Source of the DNA: Armatimonadota bacterium
Lineage (GTDB): Bacteria; Sysuimicrobiota; Sysuimicrobiia; Sysuimicrobiales; Sysuimicrobiaceae
Assembly: GCA_031460175.1 (NCBI GenBank)
Contig: JAVKGW010000001.1
Span: 1-64,000, forward strand
Direction: 5' to 3'
Length of the DNA stretch: 64,000 nucleotides
In this document: one piece after another, positions 1 through 6,242 of the stretch
Position numbering within the stretch: position 1 is the first letter of the stretch
Layout: every line of letters begins with the position of its first letter
Translations under genes and position numbers: made by a program
Notes under the pieces: model-generated
The model's database searches: none
What the model was told of the DNA's origin: nothing
The model's input: only the letters and a program-made list of their open reading frames with translations

Positions 1-171
1 TCTCCGGTATGGGCGGCCAGAATGGCCTCCTTCTGGCGGGGGCTGGCTTTGCTGTCCACGAACGCCACGACCTTCCACCCGCCCTTGAGCACGTTGCCGG
101 GGATGTGGACCGCCAGGGCCAGGGTCAGGCCGGACACGTCGACCCCGTCGATCTCTCCCCGCTCATAGTGA
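1..171 (-). pseudogene. Truncated second copy of the DUF1326 gene (window edge)
   Basis: Positions 1-171 match 4123-4293 inside the intact DUF1326 gene with one difference (G at 128, A at 4250). The first 127 bases are identical. The copy covers about residues 42-98 of the protein; at 172 the sequence becomes unrelated, so the N-terminal part with the Cys-rich motif is missing. The rest would lie left of the window. No in-frame start codon is visible at the break. The near identity means a recent duplication, gene conversion, or an assembly boundary at a repeat. Confidence 0.75.
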
Positions 172-323
172 AGGGAGCCGGGAGTCTCAGAACCCTGGCC
201 GCCCTTCCGCGCCACGTCCGCACCTCCCCGGCGGAGTCTCCCCTACGGCTCACGGGCCGTGAACATCACCCACCGGCCTACAAGCCTGCCGCAGAACCCC
301 CTCACGAGCGACGCCCCACGAAC
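172..323. other. Intergenic gap, no gene seen
   Basis: This stretch separates the truncated DUF1326 copy from the first cupin gene. I see no conserved coding frame, terminator or promoter I would defend. It contains the breakpoint of the DUF1326 duplication at 171/172. Confidence 0.5.
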
Positions 324-695
324 TCACTCAGGACCCGCCCGTCGCACCGCGTCGGCCAGTTCGATGAGCACGTTGGGCTCGCTTCCCACCACCCAGGCGT
401 CGTGGCCCGGCGCTATGATGGCCACGTCCCCGGGCCCGAACTCCATCTCCGTGCCATCCCGCATCCGAATCCGCTGACGGCCCGAAAGGAAAATCTTCAC
501 ATGAAACCGCTCGCAGAACTCCCCGCCTACCACGGGCCTGACATGCTCGGACCACTTCCAGCCCGGTTCCAGCGTCTCCCGGTAGAAGGTCAGCCCGCCC
601 ACGGTGACGACGTCAATGCGCCCCTTCTCGAACGGCCGGCGTGTTTCGTCGGCAGTATCAAAACGCTCGCACCTCCCATGCGGAACCTCACTCAC
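324..695 (-). CDS. Small cupin-domain protein A
   Basis: A 123-residue single-domain cupin (beta-barrel) protein, last complete gene of the sigma/methyltransferase operon. It shares blocks with the next cupin upstream: PGWKWSEHVRPVVG, a central LSG turn, RMRDGTE and GPGDVAIIAPGHDAW. The two look like an old tandem duplication. I chose GTG at 695, 14 nt after the preceding stop at 710; the frame is open further upstream but would overlap the neighbour heavily, and no clear ribosome binding site supports either start. Small cupins commonly bind a metal or small ligand; the substrate here is unknown. The neighbourhood suggests a role in metal, metalloid or oxidant stress, which is inference only. 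Confidence 0.75.
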   Translation of the reverse strand: MSEVPHGRCERFDTADETRRPFEKGRIDVVTVGGLTFYRETLEPGWKWSEHVRPVVGGEFCERFHVKIFLSGRQRIRMRDGTEMEFGPGDVAIIAPGHDAWVVGSEPNVLIELADAVRRAGPE

Positions 696-709
696 ACGGT
701 ATGCGGGGT

Positions 710-1045
710 TCAGTGCAGGATCTCGATATACACCAGAGGCTCGCTTCCCGCGTTCCAACCATCATGACCGGCAGGTATGGCCACCACATCGCCCGCTCCA
801 AAGCTCACTTCCGTTCCGTCGTTCATCCGGGCACGACCCTTCCCCGAAAGGATGTACATGAGGTGGTCCTTCTCGCAGCTTTCAGTTCCCACCACAGGCT
901 TCAGGTGTTTCGACCATTGCCAGCCGGGCTCGACCGTGATCCGCTGGATCTTCAGTCCCCGGACCGTCACACTCTGAACCTTCGCCTTTTCAGGCGTCTG
1001 CGTCTCGTCTGGCTGGTCCAGACTCTTCTTCTCCACCGCCGCCAT
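710..1045 (-). CDS. Small cupin-domain protein B
   Basis: A 111-residue cupin protein starting at ATG 1045 behind a strong GGGAGGTG ribosome binding site. The barrel motifs are visible: PGWQWSKHLKPVVG, then DHLMYILSGKGRARM, then FGAGDVVAIPAGHDGW. It is the closer of two tandem cupins to the UGA-containing methyltransferase, whose stop lies 44 nt upstream. It is paralogous to the downstream cupin (324-695), which carries a longer N-terminal part. Function is unknown; position in an ECF-sigma operon with a methyltransferase suggests ligand sensing or sequestration in the same stress response. Confidence 0.85.
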   Translation of the reverse strand: MAAVEKKSLDQPDETQTPEKAKVQSVTVRGLKIQRITVEPGWQWSKHLKPVVGTESCEKDHLMYILSGKGRARMNDGTEVSFGAGDVVAIPAGHDGWNAGSEPLVYIEILH

Positions 1046-1089
1046 CCCGTTCACCTCCCTCTGGGCACCTGGAACAGCCATTCCTCCTC

Positions 1090-1911
1090 TCAAGGCTTCC
1101 GTGCGGAGAAGATCACGGACCGGGCCACCGTCGCCTGCCGTTCCGGCGGAATGAGCCGGCGCATCAGGGCAATCAGCTCCGGCGTGAACAGCGGGTACTG
1201 TTCGCACTCGTCCACCCCGAAGGGCAGCTCCTCTCCCCGCTGGATGTCCACAAACCCGACCTTCTGCACTTTGCTGGCGAAGACACGCTCCGCCAAAGCC
1301 CCCGAGAGTCAACCGGCCCAGGCAGCGGCGCTCATCAGGATCTCCGGGGGGAGGTCCTCGTCCACCACAATGTCCGCCACCACCATGCGCCCGCCCGGCC
1401 GCAGGACCCGGTAGATCTCCGCGAAGGCCCGGGACTTGCGGGGCGAGAGGTTGATCACCCCGTTGCTGAGGACCACGTCCACGCTCGCCTCGGGCAGGGG
1501 GATGGCCTCCATCTCCCCCAGCATCCACTCGACGTTGGCCACGCCGGCCTCCGCGGCGTGGCGCGCCGCCACCTCCAGCATCTCCGGCAGCATGTCCAGG
1601 CCGATGCTCCTGCCGCCGGGCGCCACCGCATGGGCCGCCAGGATGGTGTCGATGCCCCCACCGCACCCCAGGTCCAGGACCACCTCTCCTGGCTGCAGGC
1701 CTGCGGCGCGTACCGGGTTCCCCACCCCGAGGGCCTGCTCCACCGCGCCGCGGGGCAGCCGGGCCAGCTGCTCCGGGTCGTACAGCCGCTCGGCCACGCC
1801 CGTGGTCGTCCCGACTACCGCCCGGTAAGCCTCGCGCACCAGCCCCTTGATCGTCTCCTGGCCCAGCAGGTCCTCGGGCGGTTGTGCACCCGCGTGTGCG
1901 TGCTCCCTCAT
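1090..1911 (-). CDS. ArsM/UbiE-like SAM methyltransferase, probable selenoprotein (in-frame UGA)
   Basis: Reads as 273 residues if the TGA at 1311-1309 (codon 201) is selenocysteine. N-terminal part: Rossmann SAM-binding motif VLDLGCGGGIDT near residue 79, then NGVINLSPRKS and a VLRPGGRMVVADIV strand, as in arsenite methyltransferase relatives. The frame reaches WAG, then UGA, then continues LSGAL without other damage for 72 codons to GVDECEQYPLFTPE and a normal C-terminus. Relatives typically carry Cys in this WAG-C-GAL position. A hairpin of SECIS shape starts 14 nt after the UGA. The usual SNC motif is SNG here and N-terminal Cys residues are missing, so arsenite need not be the substrate. 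The start ATG 1911 overlaps the anti-sigma stop (ATGA). The alternative is a nonsense-mutated pseudogene. Confidence 0.8.
1276..1294 (-). promoter_or_regulatory. Candidate bacterial SECIS hairpin after the in-frame UGA
   Basis: Fourteen nt after the UGA, GGCGGAG pairs with CTTCGCC (7 bp, one G-U) around a CGTGT loop. The loop begins 21 nt from the UGA and has a G in its first two bases, which fits the described bacterial SECIS geometry (short upper stem, loop about 16-37 nt from UGA, G at the loop start). An outer CTTT/AAAG pairing can extend it with a bulge. Found by eye, not by folding software. Confidence 0.6.
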
Positions 1912-2147
1912 GCCCCCCCTCCCAACTGGCGGATGAAGTCCTCCAGCTTCGCCCGGGTCTCTGTGGGCAGCTCCACAGCCGCGCCCGGCCGCTGCAACAG
2001 CGCCCGCACGTGACGCGCGAACTCCAGCTCCCCGCAACAGTGCCTGCACAACCCCAGGTGCTCCTCCAGCTCCTGTTCCTGCAAACGCTCCAGGTTGCGG
2101 TCCAGGTACGCCCACAGGCGCGCCACGGCTTCCCGGCAACTGATCAT
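1908..2147 (-). CDS. Zinc-binding anti-sigma factor (zf-HC2 type)
   Basis: A 79-residue protein with the putative-zinc-finger anti-sigma pattern: an early Cys (MISCREAVARLWAYLD) followed by HLGLCRHC, giving the H-x3-C-x2-C ligands. Such proteins hold a cognate ECF sigma inactive and release it on oxidation or metal stress. It is coupled at both ends by ATGA overlaps: its start overlaps the ECF sigma stop at 2144-2147, and its stop overlaps the methyltransferase start at 1908-1911. There is no membrane segment, so it should be a soluble cytoplasmic sensor. Partner assignment is from position and is very likely. Confidence 0.88.
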   Translation of the reverse strand: MISCREAVARLWAYLDRNLERLQEQELEEHLGLCRHCCGELEFARHVRALLQRPGAAVELPTETRAKLEDFIRQLGGGA

Positions 2148-2728
2148 CTCCCGACTGCCCCCCGGTCAATGAGGTGGTGGCTCACTGCGTGCTCCCACAG
2201 CTCCCGTTCCAGCTGCTTCCGTCCCCGGTGCAGCCAGCTGAGTACCGTCCCCACAGGCCGGCCTGTGAATTCGCCGATCTCCCGCGCCGTGAAGCCGTAC
2301 ACATACGCCAGGATGACCGCGACCCGGTGCTGCGGGGCCAGACCCTGCAGGACCTCCAGGATCCGCGCGTCGTCGAACAGCTCCAGGAAGTCCAGGTGCA
2401 CCCGGTCGGAGTAGGGGAACGGGTCTTCCTCGGCGATCTTGTCAAACAGGTCGAAGTCTTCCTCCACCGAACGGTGCAGGGCGTCGTTCAGCTCCATCCG
2501 AACCCGGTCGTAGAAGGCGCTGGTGAGCACCCGGGTGAGCCACCGGCGGGGGTGCTCCCGGTCCCTCAGGCTCCTGAACGCACGGAAGGCCCGAAGTAGG
2601 GCGTCCTGAAGGAGGTCTTCAGCAGCGGTGCGGTTCCCGCACAACCGGAGGGCTACCCCGTAGAGGTAGTCCAGGTGGGGCCGGACGCACTCCTCGTAGC
2701 CCAAGCCCGGTCCTGCCGCCTCCGCCAT
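2144..2728 (-). CDS. ECF-type RNA polymerase sigma factor
   Basis: A 194-residue sigma-70 family ECF factor. Region 2 is visible as YLYGVALRLCGNRTAAEDLLQ followed by DALLRAFRAFRSL, and region 4 as LAPQHRVAVILAYVYGF then TAREIGEFTGRPVGTVLSWL with the helix-turn-helix. The start is ATG 2728; upstream frame is open but has the remnant of an OsmC gene, not sigma sequence. The next gene is its presumed zinc anti-sigma (ATGA overlap), followed by the UGA-containing methyltransferase and two cupins. It probably activates its own operon; a clear ECF promoter was not identified by eye. Confidence 0.92.
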   Translation of the reverse strand: MAEAAGPGLGYEECVRPHLDYLYGVALRLCGNRTAAEDLLQDALLRAFRAFRSLRDREHPRRWLTRVLTSAFYDRVRMELNDALHRSVEEDFDLFDKIAEEDPFPYSDRVHLDFLELFDDARILEVLQGLAPQHRVAVILAYVYGFTAREIGEFTGRPVGTVLSWLHRGRKQLERELWEHAVSHHLIDRGAVGR

Positions 2729-2884
2729 CCCGGCTCCCGGTCGTCCGACGTCTACCAACAAAGACGATACGGCGCACCCGTCCGATTGCAAAACGGGAGG
2801 GGCTCGGGCTCCAACCGGCTCCCGTCCCTCGACGGGGAGAGCGGTCGTCCTGCTCGAGCCGGGGTGCGAACGGGATTCAGGAAA

Positions 2885-3009
2885 GCGCCGTCCACCCAGA
2901 TGGCCCCGGGCGGCCGCGTTGTCGGCGAACCTCACTGCCTCAAGTGTTGGGGCCGCATTCGTCCCCACCAACCCGGCTGGCCCGTCACCCTCCAGTACGC
3001 AAGGTTCCT
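2885..3009 (-). pseudogene. Decayed OsmC gene fragment
   Basis: The minus strand encodes VLEGDGPAGLVGTNAAP and then FADNAAARG, clearly related to VLEGDEPPVLLGTNAAP and VYNAAARG of the intact OsmC gene at 5140-5700. About 11 codons containing the catalytic SC motif are deleted and a frameshift follows NAAARG. The fragment lies immediately after the DUF2182 stop. It is a remnant of a second osmC copy and cannot be functional. Confidence 0.8.
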
Positions 3010-3807
3010 CTACAATTCCAGAAGTCGCACGCTGGGCGTGCCGGCCAGAAGGGCGATGGCCCACACCATCAGGACCAAGCCCACAGGCCTGCTCACCCGC
3101 CGCCCCCAGGGGGTGGCCCGCTCGGCCGCCATCACCGCTCCCAGGGCCAGCATCCACCCCAGGTGGCCGACTCCCGCAGCGAACATCACCAGCATGAGGA
3201 CCCAGCAACACCCGACACACCACTCCCCGTGGCGGACTCCCAGGGCCATCGCCTCGCGCATCGGCCGGAAGCCCCGCCAGTGGCTGGCGATCTGGGTGTA
3301 GGGCGACCGACACTGCGTCAGGCACCGGTCCTTCAGGGAAGTGAACTGGTACGCGCCCGCCGTGAGCAACACGGCGGGATACACGAACCCTCCCATCCCA
3401 GGGACGCGATCGATCAGGGCGTGGACCAGAAGGTCACCGACGAAAGCGGCCACACCGAACCCCGCCCACACGAGCAGGTACCCTGCGACCAGGCCGGCCA
3501 CGAGGCGCCCATGTCCGGCTCGCTCCCGGACGAGGATCCCAAACAGGCGCACCAGCGGCAGGCTCCCGGGAAGCATCATCGCGACCGTCATGAGCGTCCA
3601 GGCGACAACGAAGATCCCCAGGTGGATCAACAGCTGCACCGAGGCTTCGCCGCCCCCTCGGTGGCCCAGCCAGGCCGCGTGGGGCGACGCGCCCCAGACC
3701 CCGAGGATCCCCCACGCCGACGCGATCAGAGCGGCCACGGCACCGCCGTACCAGAGGCGATCTTGCGAGGTCCGAGGCGTGGCCAGCATCGGCGGTTGCT
3801 CTCTCAC
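3010..3807 (-). CDS. DUF2182 predicted metal-binding membrane protein
   Basis: About 265 residues with roughly seven hydrophobic segments, among them WTLMTVAMMLPGSLPLVRLF and WCVGCCWVLMLVMFAAGVGH. The pattern TVAMMLPG, SLKDRCLTQCRSP and GxxxGxWCVGCC is characteristic of the DUF2182 family. Cys and His/Met residues in these motifs suggest metal handling at the membrane, but no activity is known to me. A GTG start at 3807 overlaps the DUF1326 stop (GTGA); ATG 3789 is an alternative giving 259 residues. DUF1326 and DUF2182 proteins are often neighbours, so they probably act together. Confidence 0.88.
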   Translation of the reverse strand: MREQPPMLATPRTSQDRLWYGGAVAALIASAWGILGVWGASPHAAWLGHRGGGEASVQLLIHLGIFVVAWTLMTVAMMLPGSLPLVRLFGILVRERAGHGRLVAGLVAGYLLVWAGFGVAAFVGDLLVHALIDRVPGMGGFVYPAVLLTAGAYQFTSLKDRCLTQCRSPYTQIASHWRGFRPMREAMALGVRHGEWCVGCCWVLMLVMFAAGVGHLGWMLALGAVMAAERATPWGRRVSRPVGLVLMVWAIALLAGTPSVRLLEL

Positions 3808-4415
3808 GCGGTGAACCGGAAGCTTCCCAGGATGGCGTTGCGTCCGCTGAACTCCCACCCGATGCGGTGCTGCGGAATGCGGGCCCTCAGCATTGGAGCC
3901 TTGCCCACAATGGCCGGCGAGCCCGGAATGGTGCTGAAGACGCTGTCCACCAGCGAGGTGGGTCGGCCCTGGAGGTCGGTGAGGGGCTGCATCTCCCCGG
4001 CTACCGCGTCGCCCACCCGGATGTGCCCGCGTCCCTCGGTCATGGCGAACTCGATGGGCACGTCATACACGCCGAGCACCTCGCCCACCAACGTCGCCAG
4101 GTCCGCGAGGGGGCCACCCAGCTCTCCGGTATGGGCGGCCAGAATGGCCTCCTTCTGGCGGGGGCTGGCTTTGCTGTCCACGAACGCCACGACCTTCCAC
4201 CCGCCCTTGAGCACGTTGCCGGGGATGTGGACCGCCAGGGCCAGGGTCAAGCCGGACACGTCGACCCCGTCGATCTCTCCCCGCTCATAGTGATAGGCCA
4301 CCAATCCGTCGCACTCGCCCCCGTCCGGATCCTCGCCCACCCAGCACGGGCACACCGCCGCGCAGGAACAGGCCTCCAGCAACTTGCCCTCGATCGCGTA
4401 CCCCACTTCCCTCAC
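3804..4415 (-). CDS. DUF1326 domain protein
   Basis: A 203-residue protein beginning with a Cys-rich motif (LEACSCAAVCPCWVG, residues 13-27), typical of DUF1326, followed by a beta-rich domain ending SGRNAILGSFRFTA. The short CxxxCxC motif looks like a metal or thiol site; the family has no established biochemical function that I know. It starts at GTG 4415 and is coupled to DUF2182 by a GTGA overlap. A nearly identical middle segment (residues 42-98) recurs at 1-171. It is probably part of the metal/oxidant island together with OsmC and the copper ATPase. Confidence 0.88.
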   Translation of the reverse strand: MREVGYAIEGKLLEACSCAAVCPCWVGEDPDGGECDGLVAYHYERGEIDGVDVSGLTLALAVHIPGNVLKGGWKVVAFVDSKASPRQKEAILAAHTGELGGPLADLATLVGEVLGVYDVPIEFAMTEGRGHIRVGDAVAGEMQPLTDLQGRPTSLVDSVFSTIPGSPAIVGKAPMLRARIPQHRIGWEFSGRNAILGSFRFTA

Positions 4416-4536
4416 CCCCTACGTCCAATTTGAGGTACGACCTGCGCCGTCCCAGCTAGTTTCCCTGCCGAATCGGGGAACTGCCAGCCCAACGCCCTTC
4501 AGAAGTACCGTCCCGACGAGGTTAGTTGCCCTCGAT

Positions 4537-4939
4537 TTACCCGAGCGACTCCGCCAGCTGGAAGACGGTCAATCCGGTCCCGCCCGGCAGGATCTGGCGG
4601 AACGGGCCGGGTGTTCCCCCCGCCGAGAAGTCCGTGCCGGGGATGCTGAGCGTGTAGCCTTCGATCTCCCCGGTCTGCAGTCCGGCCGGAGGCAGGTTGC
4701 AGTAGATGGTCAGCACGCCCCGCGGAAGACTGCCGGAGATGGACGAAGCCGATGGATGTCGATGACGAACTCCCCAATCCCGGCCGCCGCACCACCGTAG
4801 GTGCCGATCTCCCGGTAGCTCGACAGCAGCCTGGCCTTCCACGTCCCGGACGCCACGACAGGGAACGGCGCGCTGGCAGCCGGCTGAAAGTGGAAGAAGC
4901 TCCCGCCGCCTTCCTCAGAAACTCCCGTCGATCCATCAT
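4537..4939 (-). pseudogene. Frameshifted Tat-signal exported protein gene
   Basis: ATG 4939 begins a twin-arginine-like leader MMDRREFLRKAAGAS. Sequence resembling a beta-rich exported protein then continues in a second frame (FFHFQPAASAPFPVV to GGAAAGIGEFVIDI) and later in a third (GVLTIYCNLPPAGLQTGEIE to GTGLTVFQLAESLG, stop at 4537). At least two frameshifts are needed to join the parts, so the gene is broken in this sequence. I do not recognise the family. It lies between osmC and DUF1326 in the metal island, whose other broken genes fit local decay. Confidence 0.6.
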
Positions 4940-5139
4940 CCCCCTCACCCCCATCCGGGCCATCGAGGTCGGCGTGTCGCCAGGCCCCTTCCCCGAGCGG
5001 TGCATCAACGCACGCGCATCCGGCCCAGCCTCACGAAGCTTGCGTCGTCCCAGGGCCTTCGCAAACGCCGCGACCTTCACGCTCGAGGCCACTCGGTCGT
5101 AATCAGCCGCCACCTCCGCCTCCCGGGCTCCCTCGGCGC
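4940..5139 (-). other. Open frame of unknown status after osmC
   Basis: A GTG at 5143 overlaps the osmC stop (GTGA) and opens a frame that runs, without a stop, into the MMDRREF leader of the broken gene. Its product would be hydrophilic and basic (for example VKVAAFAKALGRRKL). It could be an N-terminal extension, a separate small gene whose end was lost, or non-coding. I do not recognise it. Confidence 0.3.
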
Positions 5140-5700
5140 TCACGGCTCCAGCCTTACCGTCACCGGAACCGCATTCCGGAGGATGTCCAGCACCGGCGAG
5201 GTCTTCTGGACGTACTCGCACAGCGCCACGATCTCGTCCCGGGGCGCGTCCGCCTTCACGCGGTACGCCACCCGGATTCCCTGGTACCCGGGCCGCACTT
5301 GGTCCGATAGCCCCAGGAAGCCGTGGAGGTCCACGTCTCCGTCCAGCGTGAACTCCAGGCTGTCCACCCGGATGCCTCGGGCGGCCGCGTTGTAGACGAA
5401 CCCCACCGCAAGGCAGGACGCCAGGGCGTGCAGCACGGCTTCCACCGCGTTGGGCGCCGCGTTCGTGCCGAGCAGCACGGGCGGTTCATCCCCTTCCAGG
5501 ACGAAGGGCTCGGTACGCGAGGTGTCCTCCTGCCCGGCCCCGTAGAACCCCTGGACCTTGGTCCGGGATCGGCCGCCGCCCACCCACTCGCTGGTCGCGC
5601 GGAACGTGAACCGTGCAAGGCCCGGGTTCGCCTTGATGGCCTCCACGGTCTCCACCAGCTGGCCCACATCGACCCCGTTCAGGCTCTTCTTGCCCTCCAC
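5140..5700 (-). CDS. OsmC family peroxiredoxin-like protein
   Basis: About 186 residues. OsmC/Ohr proteins are thiol peroxidases that reduce organic hydroperoxides using two Cys. Visible motifs are LLGTNAAPNAVEAVLHALASC, with the first catalytic Cys in the ASC turn, and EIVALCEYVQKTSPVLDIL with the second Cys. The GTG at 5700 is preferred because GGGGAGG lies just upstream; GTG 5709 is possible. It follows the MerR regulator in the copper ATPase operon, so it probably protects against metal-driven oxidation. A decayed paralogue lies at 2885-3009. Confidence 0.9.
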   Translation of the reverse strand: MEGKKSLNGVDVGQLVETVEAIKANPGLARFTFRATSEWVGGGRSRTKVQGFYGAGQEDTSRTEPFVLEGDEPPVLLGTNAAPNAVEAVLHALASCLAVGFVYNAAARGIRVDSLEFTLDGDVDLHGFLGLSDQVRPGYQGIRVAYRVKADAPRDEIVALCEYVQKTSPVLDILRNAVPVTVRLEP

Positions 5701-5735
5701 GACCCCCACCTCCCCTTTCCTCTCGTATCCGGCTC

Positions 5736-6242
5736 CTACGGGAAAGGACGACCTCCGCTCCCCGCTTTATTGCGGCCAGCGGGAACGTGGGGCCTCCGCG
5801 GCTCTACCCGGTCCCGCGGTCCCTCAAGGATCGGGCAGACGCACGGGATGCCGCTCGTCCGACGCCCGGCCCGCCGCCGCAGGCGCCGGAGCTCGTCCTG
5901 CAACGCCTGCAGCGCCTGTAGCCGGGCTTCCACCTCTCGCAGCTTCCGCTCGACCTGGCGGCGGACGTGCTCGCAGGGGACCTGCCCTCGGTCCTTCAGC
6001 TCCACGACTTCCCGCATCTCGCGCAGCGTGAACCCTGCCCGTTTTGCGCGCAGCACGAACCGCAACCGCTCCCGGTCCGTCTCTACGTACACCCGGTACC
6101 CGGAGGGCGTCCTATGGGGTCGAAGCAGGCCCACCGCCTCGTAGTACCGCAGGGTCCTCGGGTTGAGCCCGAACTCCCGGGCCAGCTCGCCGATGCGCAC
6201 TCCGCTCTCCGCCTGGGGAACCCCGACTTCCTTCTGGTTCAT
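5736..6242 (-). CDS. MerR family heavy-metal-responsive regulator
   Basis: A 168-residue MerR-type activator. The N-terminal winged helix reads [20 protein letters not shown], then [16 protein letters not shown]. The dimerisation helix runs from about residue 85, and likely metal ligands are Cys in GQVPCEHV and the C-terminal [11 protein letters not shown], as in metal-sensing members. The start ATG 6242 overlaps the ATPase stop (ATGA) and has GGAGGG upstream. A CueR-like operator sits in the promoter at 8487-8518 that drives this operon, so it probably autoregulates and responds to copper or a related ion. Which metal is not provable from sequence. Confidence 0.9.
   Translation of the reverse strand: MNQKEVGVPQAESGVRIGELAREFGLNPRTLRYYEAVGLLRPHRTPSGYRVYVETDRERLRFVLRAKRAGFTLREMREVVELKDRGQVPCEHVRRQVERKLREVEARLQALQALQDELRRLRRRAGRRTSGIPCVCPILEGPRDRVEPRRPHVPAGRNKAGSGGRPFP

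Noticed and set aside
1309-1311. TGA treated as an ordinary stop, making two separate genes
   Set aside because: The downstream frame has no good start of its own, is in the same frame, and carries the expected C-terminal part of the same enzyme; read-through as Sec (or a single nonsense mutation) explains it better.
2780-2830. tRNA-like stretch with a TTGCAAAA loop resembling a Cys anticodon
   Set aside because: The flanking bases give a 5-bp stem with an 11-nt loop and no acceptor, D or T arms, so it is not a tRNA.
4416-4500. Possible ECF promoter (GGAAAC ... CGTA) and imperfect dyad before DUF1326
   Set aside because: The spacing between elements is about 19 nt, longer than usual for ECF promoters, and no copy is found before the sigma gene itself.
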